A stretch of 64,000 bases of DNA, from the NCBI GenBank assembly GCA_964057225.1, contig OZ059899.1, positions 5,332,001 to 5,396,000 of the forward strand, read 5' to 3'. This document shows positions 13,086-26,220 of the stretch, piece after piece. Both the position numbers and the translations under genes were made by a program. Positions within the stretch are counted from its first letter, which is position 1. Every line of letters begins with the position of its first letter. A model generated the notes under the pieces. The model saw nothing but the letters and a program-made list of their open reading frames with translations. It searched no databases and was not told the origin of the DNA. Origin of the DNA: Auanema rhodensis. Taxonomy: Eukaryota > Nematoda > Chromadorea > Rhabditida > Rhabditidae.

Positions 13086-14415
13086 ATGTCATCAGATGTT
13101 GGATATCAGTTATCAGCATTTGAATCACTTATATCAGCTTTAGCTTTCTATTCTATTGTATTTGCTTTAGCTGAGATTTCACGGTTAGAGAAATTTGAAA
13201 ATATTTTATTGCCAAAAAAAAAATTTTTTTTCTAAACCAAATGTTTCATGAAAAATAAAAATATTTTTTAAAGCCAAATAAATATTTTAAATAGAAAATT
13301 AAATATTATACAAAAGATATTTTAAAATATTCGCATAATGAAATTGTATTTTAGTCGTTCATTGGATAAACTTGTCTCCAAAACTTCATCAACATATCAA
13401 TTTTTCATTGAAGTAATTGGTACTGCAACTATATGTACATGTGTCTTTGAAAATGGTATATTTCATAATAATTATATATATTTTATTTATTTTAAATTAA
13501 AGGTGTAATTATTGTTAATTATGGTATTGGAGCATTTTTCATTGTTTCTACTGTATTAGGATTTCTTTTTGGTTTATTAGGACGTGGAGCATATGGAAAT
13601 CCTATGGCTCCAATTGAGCAATATCTTTATGGTGAAATGAAGTAAGTACAAATCTCTTTCCCTCTCTTATGTATATTACTTGATTGAAGAGGTAGTAGAC
13701 TCTCGTTGATTGTTGTTGCTCAAATGGTAGGTGCATTCTTCTCCTGGAGAATAACTACTGAGTTGTGGCGTTATTCACTTCCATATGCTGCAAGTCATGA
13801 AATGTTTTATCTTAATAGCTTCCAACAATGTCAAATAACTTATCATGTAAGATTATATATATATATATATATAATATAATATTTATTCAAAATTATAATT
13901 TAGCAACCACATTTGATCATGATTGCATTTGAAATCATAGGAACATTCATAATGCGTATGGTTTTCCCACGTATTGCTGCTTGGTCTTGGGCTATTCCAG
14001 CATTCATTTCCGCTATTTTCTCTTTCGGTATTGACTTTGTTTCTTCAAATTTTTAAAATTAAACATATTTTTCAACTTATTTGTTCATTTTTCAGCAATC
14101 GCATATATGGGTGATGCAGGATTAGATCCCGTCGTTTCTTCAACTTTATTCTTTGGATGTGGTGGAATATCGCAGCAAGTCTTTATGTTCCAATATTGGG
14201 TAAGTATATATATATATAATATTTATGAAAATATAATATTTTATTATAATTATGAAAAATAATTTTTCTTTAAGCTTTGCCCAATTATTGGATGGTTATT
14301 AGCCGCCTATTTTGATCGTTTGAAGTCATTGAAGCCCAAGAAAGAGAAGAAAACCAAATCAAAGAAAGCAAAAGAAATCTCCAGTAAAAATGGGAAAAAG
14401 CTGAAACAGCAGTAA
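13086..14415 (+). CDS. Unorthodox aquaporin-like channel (AQP11/12 type)
   Basis: This is a predicted six-helix membrane channel of the aquaporin family, probably the divergent AQP11/12-like branch represented in nematodes by aqp-9, -10 and -11. My seven-exon model is 13086-13183, 13355-13455, 13503-13641, 13696-13846, 13904-14027, 14096-14199 and 14275-14415, giving 285 residues. The 13696 acceptor is the least certain junction; an alternative begins at 13690. Hydrophobic helices alternate with two half-helix boxes. The first reads GNPMAPIEQ (Asn99-Met101) and the second DAGLDPVVSS (Asp215-Val217) in place of the canonical NPA pair. The C-terminus is a Lys-rich cytoplasmic tail of about 35 residues. 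Unorthodox aquaporins often sit on internal membranes and transport water, glycerol or peroxide. The substrate here is unknown. Confidence 0.8.
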
Positions 14416-14596
14416 TATTCTATTTTCTTTTCATTTATTGTTTATAATGTTGATAATCAAAGCAACTTAAAAACGGATTATATTAGCTATTTATAAATGT
14501 TTTTGTTATAAGATTTGAGGCACATTTTCACTTTAACTATAATTAATAAAAATGTTTCTTTTTTTATATAATTTATATATTATATACTATATGTAT

Positions 14597-14598
<2 letters not shown>

Positions 14599-14628
<30 letters not shown>
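14599..14628. repeat. (AG)n microsatellite
   Basis: A perfect AG run of about 15 units just downstream of the aquaporin gene. Confidence 0.95.
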
Positions 14629-14629
<1 letters not shown>

Positions 14630-14921
14630 AAGAGACAATTGGGAAAAAATAAAATCCACTTTCTATTTCTTGAAAATAGAAGAATCAAAGATTTTCATCA
14701 GAAATGTTTTTTACATTCTCTGTGTTTCATATAGTTTTCTTCTTTTTTTTCAAAGGACATTGTTTTAAAATTAAAAATAAATCCCAAGATAGATATTCTT
14801 CAGCCATCACCTTTGTACTTAATCTCTGATAGATGTATACTTTTCCAGCTGATTTCTCAATAGTTTCTCATTTATATCTTTTGCTCTCCTATTTGTTTCA
14901 CTGTTCTCATCTTTTTTCTAG

Positions 14922-15055
14922 TTCAATCTGTGAGATTCATGAGCCAGTGGACCAATAGCCTACATCTCGAGGGAGGCATTGGAGTTCTCGATCCTAAAGC
15001 CTTAACAGACACATCCATCTTGACTTATTTCAATACAGAAGATATATTGGTAGAC
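14922..15055 (+). CDS. Orphan coding exon of an unidentified gene (partial)
   Basis: A strong 3' splice site (TTTTTTCTAG) is followed after 17 nt by an ATG at 14939. An uninterrupted 39-codon frame runs from there to a good donor GTATGT at 15056. The peptide begins MSQWTNSLHLEGGIGVLDPK and is not low complexity, unlike every other open frame nearby. This is what the first coding exon of a trans-spliced gene should look like. I could not find convincing following exons. A phase-compatible acceptor at 15,618 adds only ten codons before a stop. I do not recognise the protein. Confidence 0.45.
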
Positions 15056-16001
15056 GTATGTGAAATGAAGTTTTCTAAATTTAGATAACCTTGTGACTCT
15101 ATATCTTCTCATCTTCTCGCGATCTCTCTCAGTTTTTATGCTAAAACTAAATATTTCTAAATGTTTCTTAAACTTTTATAAACTTCTTTTCCTTTATTTT
15201 CATATTTTTAAGAATATCTTCAGTTAACGATCATGATCATTTGAATTTTTTTATTTTTATGAACAACTGATGTATCATTTCTACCTTCTCCTCCTCACTC
15301 TTTCAGCTTTAAAGTTCTTTCTTCTCCAGAAAACTTTCGCTTATGCTATCCATTTGCAGCATGAAAATCATCAACTTCTTCCAACTGCTTCACTCAGTCT
15401 TTTTTTTATTTTTATATAGAAACACACATATATATATAAATATGAATATATAGTTATATATATACTATGCACTACGTACATATGTATATCTAACTATTCA
15501 TATCATTACATTTTCTATTTCTTATATTTTTCTCTCAACTCACTCCAATTTTTCCTTTATCTTCATGTTGTATTTCATCCTTTTTCTTCCTTTTTTTTTG
15601 AATTTCATTGTATTTCAGGTCTTGCTGTATGTTACTACATACATATCTTAGGAATAACAGATTTTTGCAACAACCAATCCTTGTCTGTGCATTTGGTTTC
15701 TGCCTCTCATCATCATTGCATCATCATTCTCTTTTCTCTTCTTTTTTTCTTTTTTTTTTTAGTTTCGTTGTCGTAAAAACGAGCACAACACAACACAACA
15801 CAAATCATTCATATTATCAAATCCTGAAATGCATATACACGTCTAATAGCTCTTCTGTCATCCTATCGTTGAACGAAATAGAATTTAAACAAGAAGATGA
15901 ATAAGTCTACTACTTTACTAGGACAAGCAAAGAAAAACAAAAATATAAATGAAAGAAAGTTATAGCAGTTGTAGTTACATGACCTCCTCTTCTCTATACC
16001 T

Positions 16002-16008
<7 letters not shown>

Positions 16009-16044
<36 letters not shown>
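16009..16044. repeat. (TC)n microsatellite
   Basis: A perfect TC dinucleotide run of about 18 units. Confidence 0.95.
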
Positions 16045-16047
<3 letters not shown>

Positions 16048-17275
16048 ATGATGGAGGATATTAATCATATTAAAAGAAATAAAGAGACATGAGTTTTCTA
16101 TATATCTTTATCAAGAATTTTAATAAAAACAAACTCAATGATCAATTTTGATATAAAAAGGTTCAAAAGAACAAATTATCGTTAGTTAATATATAAAAAC
16201 TTAATAATATACTCAAATCATTCCGTTATTCATATTATATGTTCATGGTATAGTTAAAACACAAAAATATTGAATTGTTATCAATATTTTTATTTTCTTC
16301 AAACAAATGTTTCAACTTCCTGGATGATAAAAAACTTTTCTCCACCTTAATCATTAAGATTTGAACTCATTTCGACTTTTCATGTGCTCTTTTTCAATTC
16401 TTCTCTTTCATTTCCCTTAGTTATAACTATTCTTCTTTCATTTTCTTGTTCGTATGTTCTTAAATTTTATTATTTTTCTTCTATAACATTGAAAAGAAAA
16501 AATAAAATAAATGATTTGAACATTCAGTTGTATAAGTTGATTGACCTTACATAAGCCACATAAATCCTGCTGTTTCTATTTGAACTCTCTCTCTCCTTTG
16601 ATATATCGTAATTCACATAAAGATTTCCAAAGGACTTATCTTATAACTTTACAATAAAAATTTTATTTTTCTCTTTGAAGTTTTTGTTTTTCATTTATTG
16701 AATGTTGATAACCGATTACCCTAGAGATCAGTACATCAGTTGCAGCTCAATGTTCAAAGTTTGAAAATTGAGTTAATTTCTAATCTTAAATTATTTTTTT
16801 TTCTTTCATATATTTATATATATATAAATATAATTTAATTAATTGAAATATATGTAACTAAACCTCTATCTATACAATTTGTATTTGAAATATATAGTTC
16901 GCTACCTTAAATTACGTACTTCTTAATTATTTTATCACAAATAGCATATTATCAAATTATATATTCTGAGAATTCATAGTATTTCCTATATTTCAAAAAT
17001 AATTTTAGAATTTTCATTGTCTTATCCATTAATAGCAATGATCAACTTGCTTGCAGCATAAAGTGGTCAGCGTAGGCACACAATAGCCTCTGCAAGCTGT
17101 TAATCTCAAACATCAAAAAACAAACCAAAAACGGACGAAATTCCTTTATTTAATAATTTTAAATAAAAATATAAAAATAGAAGAAGATTTATATATAAAT
17201 ATATTTAAATTGATATATGATTTTCTTTTTCATTAATTTCTATTTGTAATCTCTTAGTCTATTCATACTTTTTAT

Positions 17276-17278
<3 letters not shown>

Positions 17279-17342
<64 letters not shown>

Positions 17343-17349
17343 CTCTCTA
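17279..17349. repeat. (TC)n microsatellite, about 71 bp
   Basis: A nearly perfect TC run, broken once by a doubled C near 17,339. Confidence 0.95.
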
Positions 17350-17950
17350 TTATTTCATGTATTCTTTAGTAAAACCTTTTGAACTTTATATTTTTGTATA
17401 TCTCTTGTTATACATGATTATTATTATTATATATTTTTAGTTATACTAAATTATTTATTTTTAACTTATCTATTCAGCACTTTTGATAAGAACATCTTTT
17501 TATAATTTTCTTAATTTCTAATCTAATTATAAAGTTTATAATATAAAACTTTCTTTCTTTGCTCTCAGTTACAACTTTACGGATATCAATCTTTTCTTTT
17601 TCTTTTCTTTTTTTTATATTTGACCGGATATATGTACATGTTCTTTGCTTATTTGAGAAATGTAAATTCAATCATCGTTTTCTGTTCAATCAAAGATTAT
17701 TCTTCTTGAATGTCTAGTCCCATTGCTCCATCAATCAACAACATTGTAAACTGAAAATAACATGAATTAACTATAAATACATTAATATGGTGATTACTGT
17801 ATAATTTAACTTTATATTTATTCATATTTCAAATATTTTTTTATGAAAAAACTCAATCACTAAACAGATAATTTGATTCAAAAACTGATACATGAGCTTT
17901 TGCGTACAACTGTTCTGTGCATCTCTATCTCTCTTTTAACTTTTTCGGTG

Positions 17951-17952
<2 letters not shown>

Positions 17953-18016
<64 letters not shown>
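17953..18016. repeat. (TC)n microsatellite, 64 bp
   Basis: A perfect TC dinucleotide run of about 32 units. Confidence 0.95.
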
Positions 18017-18021
<5 letters not shown>

Positions 18022-20273
18022 TTAAATATAATGTATTTTTATCTTGTTTTATATTAGATCTCATTGAATGATACATTATCTATACAAGAGTAAAGAAAAG
18101 GAAAATGTTCATTGACGAAAGAGTAGCCAAGAGTGTTAGCCATTTCGGTTAGTTTCCATTTACTTTCCCCCGGGATATTATATCTTCAATATATTTCCAT
18201 TTATGTAAAAGTTACTTTCATTGTATCAATTTGGATGATGATGCTATTACAAGCTGTAAGATCTATCTCTTTCCTATATTTCAAATCATCTACAGCAATA
18301 AACCTTGATGAATATTTGGTATATGTATGTTTCATCTATAATATCTTTATACTGTTTGAGATACTAAGATTACAAGATATTCCATACGAATCTTAATCCT
18401 TGTTGTTTTATATTTGTTTTTGTGTTGATGTTCATCATGTTCATTCATTTTCTTGGTTTGTTTAATATAAAATTATTTGATCAACATATGTATCCATATG
18501 TATATATGTATGCTCTGTTCAGTTTTTTTTTCATTTAGTATTTTATTTCCTTGATTTATTGGAAAAAAAAGAAGTTTTTGCGCGATTTATTCACACAGTA
18601 TCTGAACATTTGATCATTTTTTATAATATTATTCAGTCATTTTGATTGTATTAAGGCATATACATGTAATTGCCTTATATTCTCTTACTATTTCAAATGA
18701 TTTATGATCAAAAGAGATTAAGTTAGAAAGAGAGAAAATGAAAAAAAAAAGAACAGAAGATGAAAAATAATTTAAACTCTAAAGATATTTTCTTTTAAAA
18801 ATTGTCGTTTTTGCAAATTATAATTGATTTTCAAGAGAATTTAATAAGAAAAAAAATTGTATTGTATGATCAAACATCAATTACAATCTGAATATATTTT
18901 CATTTTTCTAATTATATAGTAAAATAAAATAATAATTATAAATTTATATAGTTAAGTTATCTATATATATATATATACATATGTATATAGATATATATTA
19001 TTTTTTATTATATTTAAACTATAAATATCTCAAAAGATTCTTAAATACATATAATTAAAAGATATGAAACCTCTTTTTTAATTTTCAAATATATACATAT
19101 GTTATATATCATATATAAACTTCAAAATTATTTATTTTTATATAAAATTTCAGAAAAAAAACATTTTTTTTTGTTAAAAATTTGTGGATGACCACTGCCA
19201 ATATTCATGAGATGGTTTTCGGAGAGAAATAGCTGCTTGGATAACGCTAACAGAATGATAGAAAGAAAGAGAGAGAGAGAGAGAGTGAAAGAGAAAGAGA
19301 GATAGAGAAACTAAGAGAGAGAGCTCGACATGAAAAAAAGATTTAAGGAAGCTTTCGTGATGAGTAAAGCTACCACTTAACACTTTATATCCTTACTTAA
19401 CTCAAGATATTTCAAGTTAAACTATGTTATCTCAGATTATATTCAAAATTGTAATTCCCTTTAACCTATTTATGCCAATGATTATATATTTTTGAGAAAA
19501 AAAAGTTTTTTTTTTCTATTAGAAAAAGATAATTTTAGTTTTGTTTTCAAATTTTTAGAAAAGAAAAAAATTGAAAGTGTACTTCGTTTCATCATCAAAC
19601 GCTTCATCTTTCTTACTTTTCTTTGTAATTTATGCAGAAAGAAATTCTAGTTAACTTAGATAAAAAGAAATAAATGTGGACCTCCCATATATTATTTTCT
19701 CTCTCTCTCTTTCTCTCTCGTTGCTTCTCCTCTTTCCTGTTGTATGACCATCACTCTATCATTTGATCTTCATCTCATTCTCTCCATATTTCATTCAATC
19801 CTTCTTTTTGTCGTTTTCTATTCATCTATGTTAATGAAATTATCCATTTTGAAAACTGTAACAATGGATTACTATCTCTTTTCCCTTCAATTTCTTTTGA
19901 AAATGAATTTTTTATTGTATTAGATGTTAATTTGCTCTTCATTTATGCGATCAAATATTGTTATTACTCTTATTAATTCTTTAAAACATTTTTTTTACAG
20001 AAAATGTCATATTTCCGGTATAATCGTTAATATTTGGCATATCTTCCAGTTCATTTGAAGAGCAACAACATCAAGTTCAAAGACTGACTAGAGTTGGAGA
20101 AAATGAGAGAGAAATAGGAAAAAGGAGACATGGACCGAGCAAGATAGAAAAGATGGAGCAAAGAGAGAGAAAAAGAGAAAAAGGATAAAAGTTCACAGCA
20201 GATACCAACATAGTACCCTCATCTTAGTTTTATTAAAATTCGATTTTTTTTAATTTTCACAAAAGTCTTTTTT

Positions 20274-20275
20274 CT

Positions 20276-20355
<80 letters not shown>
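20274..20355. repeat. Compound (CT)n/(ATCT)n microsatellite
   Basis: CT runs flank a short ATCT tandem near 20,297-20,309. Confidence 0.93.
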
Positions 20356-20747
20356 TAAAATCCTATTAATCTTTCTCTCTAGCTATCTTTAACTATATAG
20401 TATAGCATTCTTAATGAATTATATACTCTCTGAAGTGAAAGAAGCATCATAAACTAAATGAAGTTAGTTATTATTAGCATTTTACTGCAAAAGTTCAAAT
20501 GAAAACATTTTTTTTTAATTTGTACTAATAAAAGATTCTGCAAAATAACCTAAACATATAAATTTATTTTATATTAACTATTTATAAATAGAATTTCTGT
20601 TTTTCTTTCTCTTTATCTTTCTTTATCATAATCATATTCTTAACTCTTATAATGTATATATACATATATATATATATCTATATGAATACCTTAATATCGT
20701 TTTTCTATAATATTTTTATTTTATAAAAAACAGAATATTGAGCATAA

Positions 20748-20844
20748 TCAGGAAATCGTAAACCTTGCTATGTCGCTATGACATCACTGTTCTTTCTATT
20801 CAGCTTTGTAGTTGAATTCGGTGTGGGAGTCACCGATTTCCTGA
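20748..20844. ncRNA. Candidate structured RNA (foldback element)
   Basis: An 11-bp perfect inverted repeat, TCAGGAAATCG at 20748-20758 and CGATTTCCTGA at 20834-20844, encloses 75 nt that is more GC-rich than its surroundings. Inside lies a perfect hairpin ATGTC-GCTAT-GACAT (20770-20784). A second possible hairpin, CGGTG-TGGGAGT-CACCG (20819-20835), slightly overlaps the outer stem. I do not recognise an RNA family, and transcription or strand cannot be judged. It could equally be a small transposon relic. Confidence 0.25.
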
Positions 20845-23800
20845 ACCCTTTAGGACATCAACCAATATAATTTCAATCTGAACAAAATTTTCAATTTCTC
20901 TCCTTTTCTCTCTCTTTCTCTATATTTCTCTTGCTAACTCTTTTTTGTTTCGGTAAGCTTCTCAAATACCTCGTTTACCTGTTACTCAGATATTTCCTAA
21001 TATTTCTGTGTGCAATCATTCGTATATTAGTAAGATCAAAACATCAAAACATCTAACTATATGTATATTATACATATAAGAAATAAGATCAGTTTCATTT
21101 GAATAAATTTTTTATTCAAAAAAATTATTTCCTTGGTCTTTTTTTTTTAATTTTTTGATGCAAAAAGACAAAAAAAAGATTTCAAATTATTATGTTATTG
21201 CGTTTTTGAAAAAAAAAGAAAACTTTTATACATTGAATATCCATCTTCATGTTCTTCTACTTACACCAACTTGAATATCCGTTCCTCCAATCCAAATGAC
21301 CATTCATCAAACTTTTTTTTTCCAAAGATTTTGCTTGTTTCACCTAATTCAATCATCCTTTTTTTTCTTACATTTCAACATTTTATTCGTCGAATACATA
21401 CATTCATATGTATATTCTATGTATTCTTTTTACATTTTTTTTAAAATTTAAATTAACTTTTTAAATTGTTTTAAAATGAAAATATTTTTAATAATCAAAT
21501 AATGTTACATAGAATATATGAGATCAAAATTTGTCTCATTTCGTTTTTGAATTAATTTAAGATAAAATGAAAAAATAATAAATTTTTAAGTCCAAAATTC
21601 TGAAATTGATCTGAATATATATATATATATATAAGAACATGCTTGTGTACATGTGTCTTTCCTCAACTCTAATTCAACCACCTGCTTCCTAATATAGCTG
21701 AATTAATCTGAGACTTTTGAAATGCAAGTCCAATAGTTGAGAATTCTAGACGACGTTTTTTATCGGCTTCTCCTGTCAACTCGTCTGTCGTTTTCAAATA
21801 AAACTAAATGAAGTAACCTTCAATATTAATCTTCGACTTTTTCCTAGTTTATGGTCAAAAGCTTTATCCGTATCTAGTTTTATTATCTATATATTTCCTT
21901 TTGTACTTCTTATTCCTATACTCTCTCGTCAGCTCTTTTCTTAAAAATCATTTTCTCCAAATTGTTTTTTTCTTTTTTTATTTCTTCTTATAATGGAGGA
22001 ATTACTTTAACTAATCTTCCCGATTTTCCATAAACGATGGACTCTTCTGATCTCCTCCACCACGTCTTGCCACAAACTTTGCCAACTTTACTTCATTTCA
22101 TGATTATTTCATGAGAAAAAAAAGAATTTGTTTTACCACAAAATACAAATACATTTTCAATTTGTCAAGCTGTAACAGCTTCATACTCAATTCTATTTTG
22201 TATTTTCTTTCCAAAGAATTTAATTGAAACAACAATAATAATAACAGTTGATAATAAATTTATTTTGTTAAAGATAAAACTAGAGAAAAAACGATTTTTT
22301 TCTTTTATTTTTTAATATTTGATTTATGTAAAAATTATATGAAATATGTATTTTTGATGACGTTTACTATAAAGTTCTCAAATTTTGCTCAATTGGCAAA
22401 AAAAATGATTTTCTTTTTCAATTATTCATACGAATTTTGATTTTACATAGATTCTTCGTTTTTTTTATGTCTTTCAACTTTTAAATCGTTTTCTCCCTAC
22501 TTCAAACAATCTCTCTTGCTCCCACCTCACCCTCTTCTCCTCCCCATCTTTTTTTTCTTTTTCTCTCATAGTTTATCTCTTTCAAGTCTATTAAATACAA
22601 TGCTTTCAGGATAATTGGTATCGAAATTTTTTTTTTCAAAGTAAGAGACTATCAGGTTTTTTTCCTAAATTGAAACTCTTTAATCTATTCATGTACATAT
22701 AAATTTCTTTTGATTTATATGAAGATTTCTAAATAATTTATATAAATACTTAAACTAAAACAATATTATATTTAATTATAAAAACTGTATATACAGTATT
22801 CATAATTAAATATATTAAAATAATCATAAAAATCAATTATAATTCATATAAAATATTATTTGAAAAAGAAAAAAAAAAACTTTAATTAAGTTTTGTTTTT
22901 TATGTGAAATTGCTTATGTTTATCATAATATAATCATAGTAAATATGTATACATAAGATACATATAGTAATACGTTTATCATATATAAAACATTTTGAAT
23001 ATTTCCTTTATTCTTTATTTCCTAAAAATGAAAATACATAGATATGTATGTATATACATCTTGTTTTCTTATATATTTATTTATTACTATATAACTTTTT
23101 TTTTGCTATATAACATAAGTTATCTTGATTTCGAGCAGTATATCGAATTGCCTTACACTTCAAGTTTTTGAATAACCTTAGAAAATCCAAGTCATATGAT
23201 GTTACGCTAAGCTTAGCAAGCACTTTAGCCATTTCTAAACTTCATCCGAATTCATCTCACATGAATAACGACAATACCAGAACAACGAATGATGACAAGT
23301 ATATCTTTTCAGCTCAAAATAGCGATTTTTCGACAAAAAAAATTAAAATTTGCGGATGAATGGATGATAAGTGAACAAAGAGGTGTAAATAAGGTTGAAA
23401 ACTTGGGCTAATTAAGCTCTTCTTTGCAGAAATAACAGATCAAAATGATGTTATTTGGATGTGTGTCAAATAATTTTTAATATATAATTCAATATTTTAT
23501 TCATTATGAATATTTTATTTTGAATATTATAATTTAAATATAATAAACTAACCATTTATATATATGTATATATATATATCTATATATATTTATATATAAT
23601 TTAATATTTTTATATAACTTTACAGTGATTTTGAATGAAAAATTCTTGTAAATATTGCTTGAAAGTTACGAAAAACATAGAATATGATGATGATGATGAT
23701 GATTGATAAATGAGAAACATTTATCATACAGATTCAAACACAATACTAATCGTCTTCTTTCTTTTGGTCGAAAAAAATATTTGTAAATATTCCAAAAATA

Positions 23801-24614
23801 TACTTTTTTTTCTGTTTCATATTTTATGGTATTTTCTAAAAACAAAAATCAGTTGTTGTTGTTGTTGTTATTTTTTATTTCTTTTGTTTTGTCTTTATAT
23901 TGTATATTATATTATATACAGTAGTTTATGAATAGTTTTTCGTTAAATAATAATCTAAAACGTATAAATAGTTAAAGATAAATTAAAATATATGAGATGA
24001 AACAAGTTTTCATATAAATAATATTATTATTTTAATATTTATAATTAAATTATCATCATATGATTCATTATATATTTATAATAATAATAATTATTATTAT
24101 TATTATTATAATAAAATAAAATTTATGAAAAAAACTACAAATTTCCATATGTTTCCTTCAAATATTTAAAAGAGATCATTTAGAAGATCAAAGTTATTTG
24201 AATTTTGATGAATATGTGTAGGAGAAAGAAAATCAGTTACAACAAGAAAACATTTTTTTTTTGTTTCTGTTATATGTTATTAAGTTCTGATAAAACTTGA
24301 TTAATAAAATAAGAAAGATAAAAGAATTATAAAGAAATATGAATGTATATCATGTTCATTTAAGATATTAGATGCTACTTATCAGAATACGAAACAGTTG
24401 TTCTATAGTGATTTTGATTTTTTGGATGTTCAGAAGTAAGATAAGCCAACAACATGATATATAAGTCAGCTCGTTATATGAGATGACTGACGATGCTTCA
24501 CGAACAGCTGGATGATTTAGTCTTGTATGAGTAGGATAAACTTGACGATTTATGTTTGTGTGTATGTTCTATTTTCGGTTACCTCCAAGAAGCAATGACG
24601 TAAAAAACTAAAGA

Positions 24615-24615
<1 letters not shown>

Positions 24616-24660
<45 letters not shown>
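24616..24660. repeat. (AG)n microsatellite
   Basis: A perfect AG run of about 22 units. It is purine-rich on the + strand, unlike most CT arrays of the first 30 kb. Confidence 0.95.
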
Positions 24661-24664
<4 letters not shown>

Positions 24665-25265
24665 GTAAAATACATTCTTATATGCTTATAACTTTTATTT
24701 CTTGTAATAGTTTACCGAGCAATGAAAAATTATAATATGTTGATCAAAAAGAATACAAGTATATCAAGTAAACTTTCTTTTTTTCTTCCAGAAAAACTTT
24801 TTTCTGCAAAAAAACATCAAAAATGACAAAATATCTGAATAACTAACTGATTTTATCAAACCTTTTCTGGTTCTTCTTGATCTTAAACCTAAAAAAAATT
24901 CTTTTTCAAGTTTGTTCGTAACAAAACTTAAATTTTTTTTAAAAACTATGTTATATAAGATATATGTACATACATACTTATGTATATTGATCAATGCTTG
25001 TTTTTGAAACAAAAAAATGAAATCAAGACAACCGAAAAGGTTCTAGAATGAAGCCAATTTTCATTTCAAAAATTCTAAAGTACAGCTTGTTTTCAATAGC
25101 CAAAAGAATGTTTGATCCTCTAGTAGATTTTGATTATTCTGAAATGAATATTAGCTACTTGTCGTCAAGCAAAACGTCGTCGATGATGTCTTCTGTTTCT
25201 TTTCTTCATTGTTATCGTAATTTCATTCGAAAGATTTGTTGTATCAGTCATTTTACCTCTTTCTT

Positions 25266-25270
<5 letters not shown>

Positions 25271-25307
<37 letters not shown>

Positions 25308-25321
25308 TCTCTCTCTCTCTT
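25271..25321. repeat. (CT)n microsatellite
   Basis: A CT run interrupted by two TTT breaks at about 25,301-25,309. Confidence 0.93.
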
Positions 25322-26019
25322 TCACTTTCTTTTTCCCTTTAATCTTTTTGTTTCTTTTCATAAATAAGTATGAATCTTATAATAGTGATGCATAGAGACT
25401 CAAAGTTGTATCCCAACAATCCTGCCAGCTTTCCTCATGAGCACTGTTCCGATGTCATAATGTCATGCCATCTAGTGCAGTAGAATAGATTTTCATTAAT
25501 TTATCTTTATTCTGTAAATTCTGATATATTCGTGCCTGAGCAAGCATCATGATCATCAGCATCAAGCCAACATCCATCAGCAAAATCCCTTCTATTCTCT
25601 TCCTTTTCTTACTCCTCATCAACATTTACAATGAATATTTCAATATAAAATTTGATTGCTCAATGACAACCTCGGTCACTGAGCACATACATGCAAAGTC
25701 GTTGTTATATGCATGATTCATTCAGATTTCTTCAATCAATTTCAATTTTAATTGACCCACAGGAAAAAGAGAAAACAAAAAAAAAAGTTTTTTATTCTTC
25801 TTATTCATGATATCTGCATTAATTTATTTTATATCTTGTATAACAATAAAAAAAAGATTTTTATATTAGGTGGTTGCAGTGATTCGCTGCCCCTTTTGAA
25901 AATATCAAAAGTTTATGCTAATTTTACAAAATTATTTAAAAAAAAGGTGTTAAAGTTCAAAAATTAAAATAGTTTTAAATACTATAAAAATATAAAACAT
26001 CTAAATCTGATGTGAAGCC

Positions 26020-26220
26020 CGAAAGGAGCCCAGAAACAGAAATATAGCGTTGTTGCATGACAAAGCTATACTTCCTCAATGCTTTGTGAAGGCTCAGCAG
26101 ACGCTTCTGGAGCTAGGATGGATCGTCCTCAAAGACATCCCTTACTCTTCAGAGCCTGCTCTAACAGATTCTTATCTGTTTTGGTAGATGGAACACAATT
26201 TGATAGTTGAAAAATTGGTT
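26020..26220 (+). pseudogene. Decayed mariner-family transposase fragment
   Basis: In the frame starting at 26056 the translation reads HDKAILPQCFVKAQQTLLEL, then a segment containing GWIVLKDIPYSSEPALTDSYLFW, then a stop at 26185, then MEHNL. This aligns by eye with the C-terminal catalytic block of mariner transposases, in which a helix ending LxxLGWxxLxHPPYSPDLAP is followed by (T/S)DYHLFxxMxxxL. The key Asp of the third catalytic position is preserved in TDSYLF. Only about 60 codons remain, with an in-frame stop and no terminal inverted repeats that I can see. The element is therefore an old inactive remnant. It is GC-richer than its surroundings, consistent with insertion. Confidence 0.7.

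Noticed and set aside
13686-13698. GAGGTAGTAG resembling the start of a let-7 microRNA
   Set aside because: It spans the end of an aquaporin intron and the start of the next exon, no complementary arm lies within hairpin distance, and the match stops after ten bases.
15619-15648. Second exon completing the orphan exon at 14,922-15,055
   Set aside because: It is phase-compatible but adds only ten codons, and an isolated acceptor is expected by chance in this pyrimidine-rich DNA.
17049-17097. GCTTGCAG/CTGCAAGC stem-loop as a microRNA precursor
   Set aside because: The stem is only 8 bp around a 33-nt unpaired loop, too short for a precursor.
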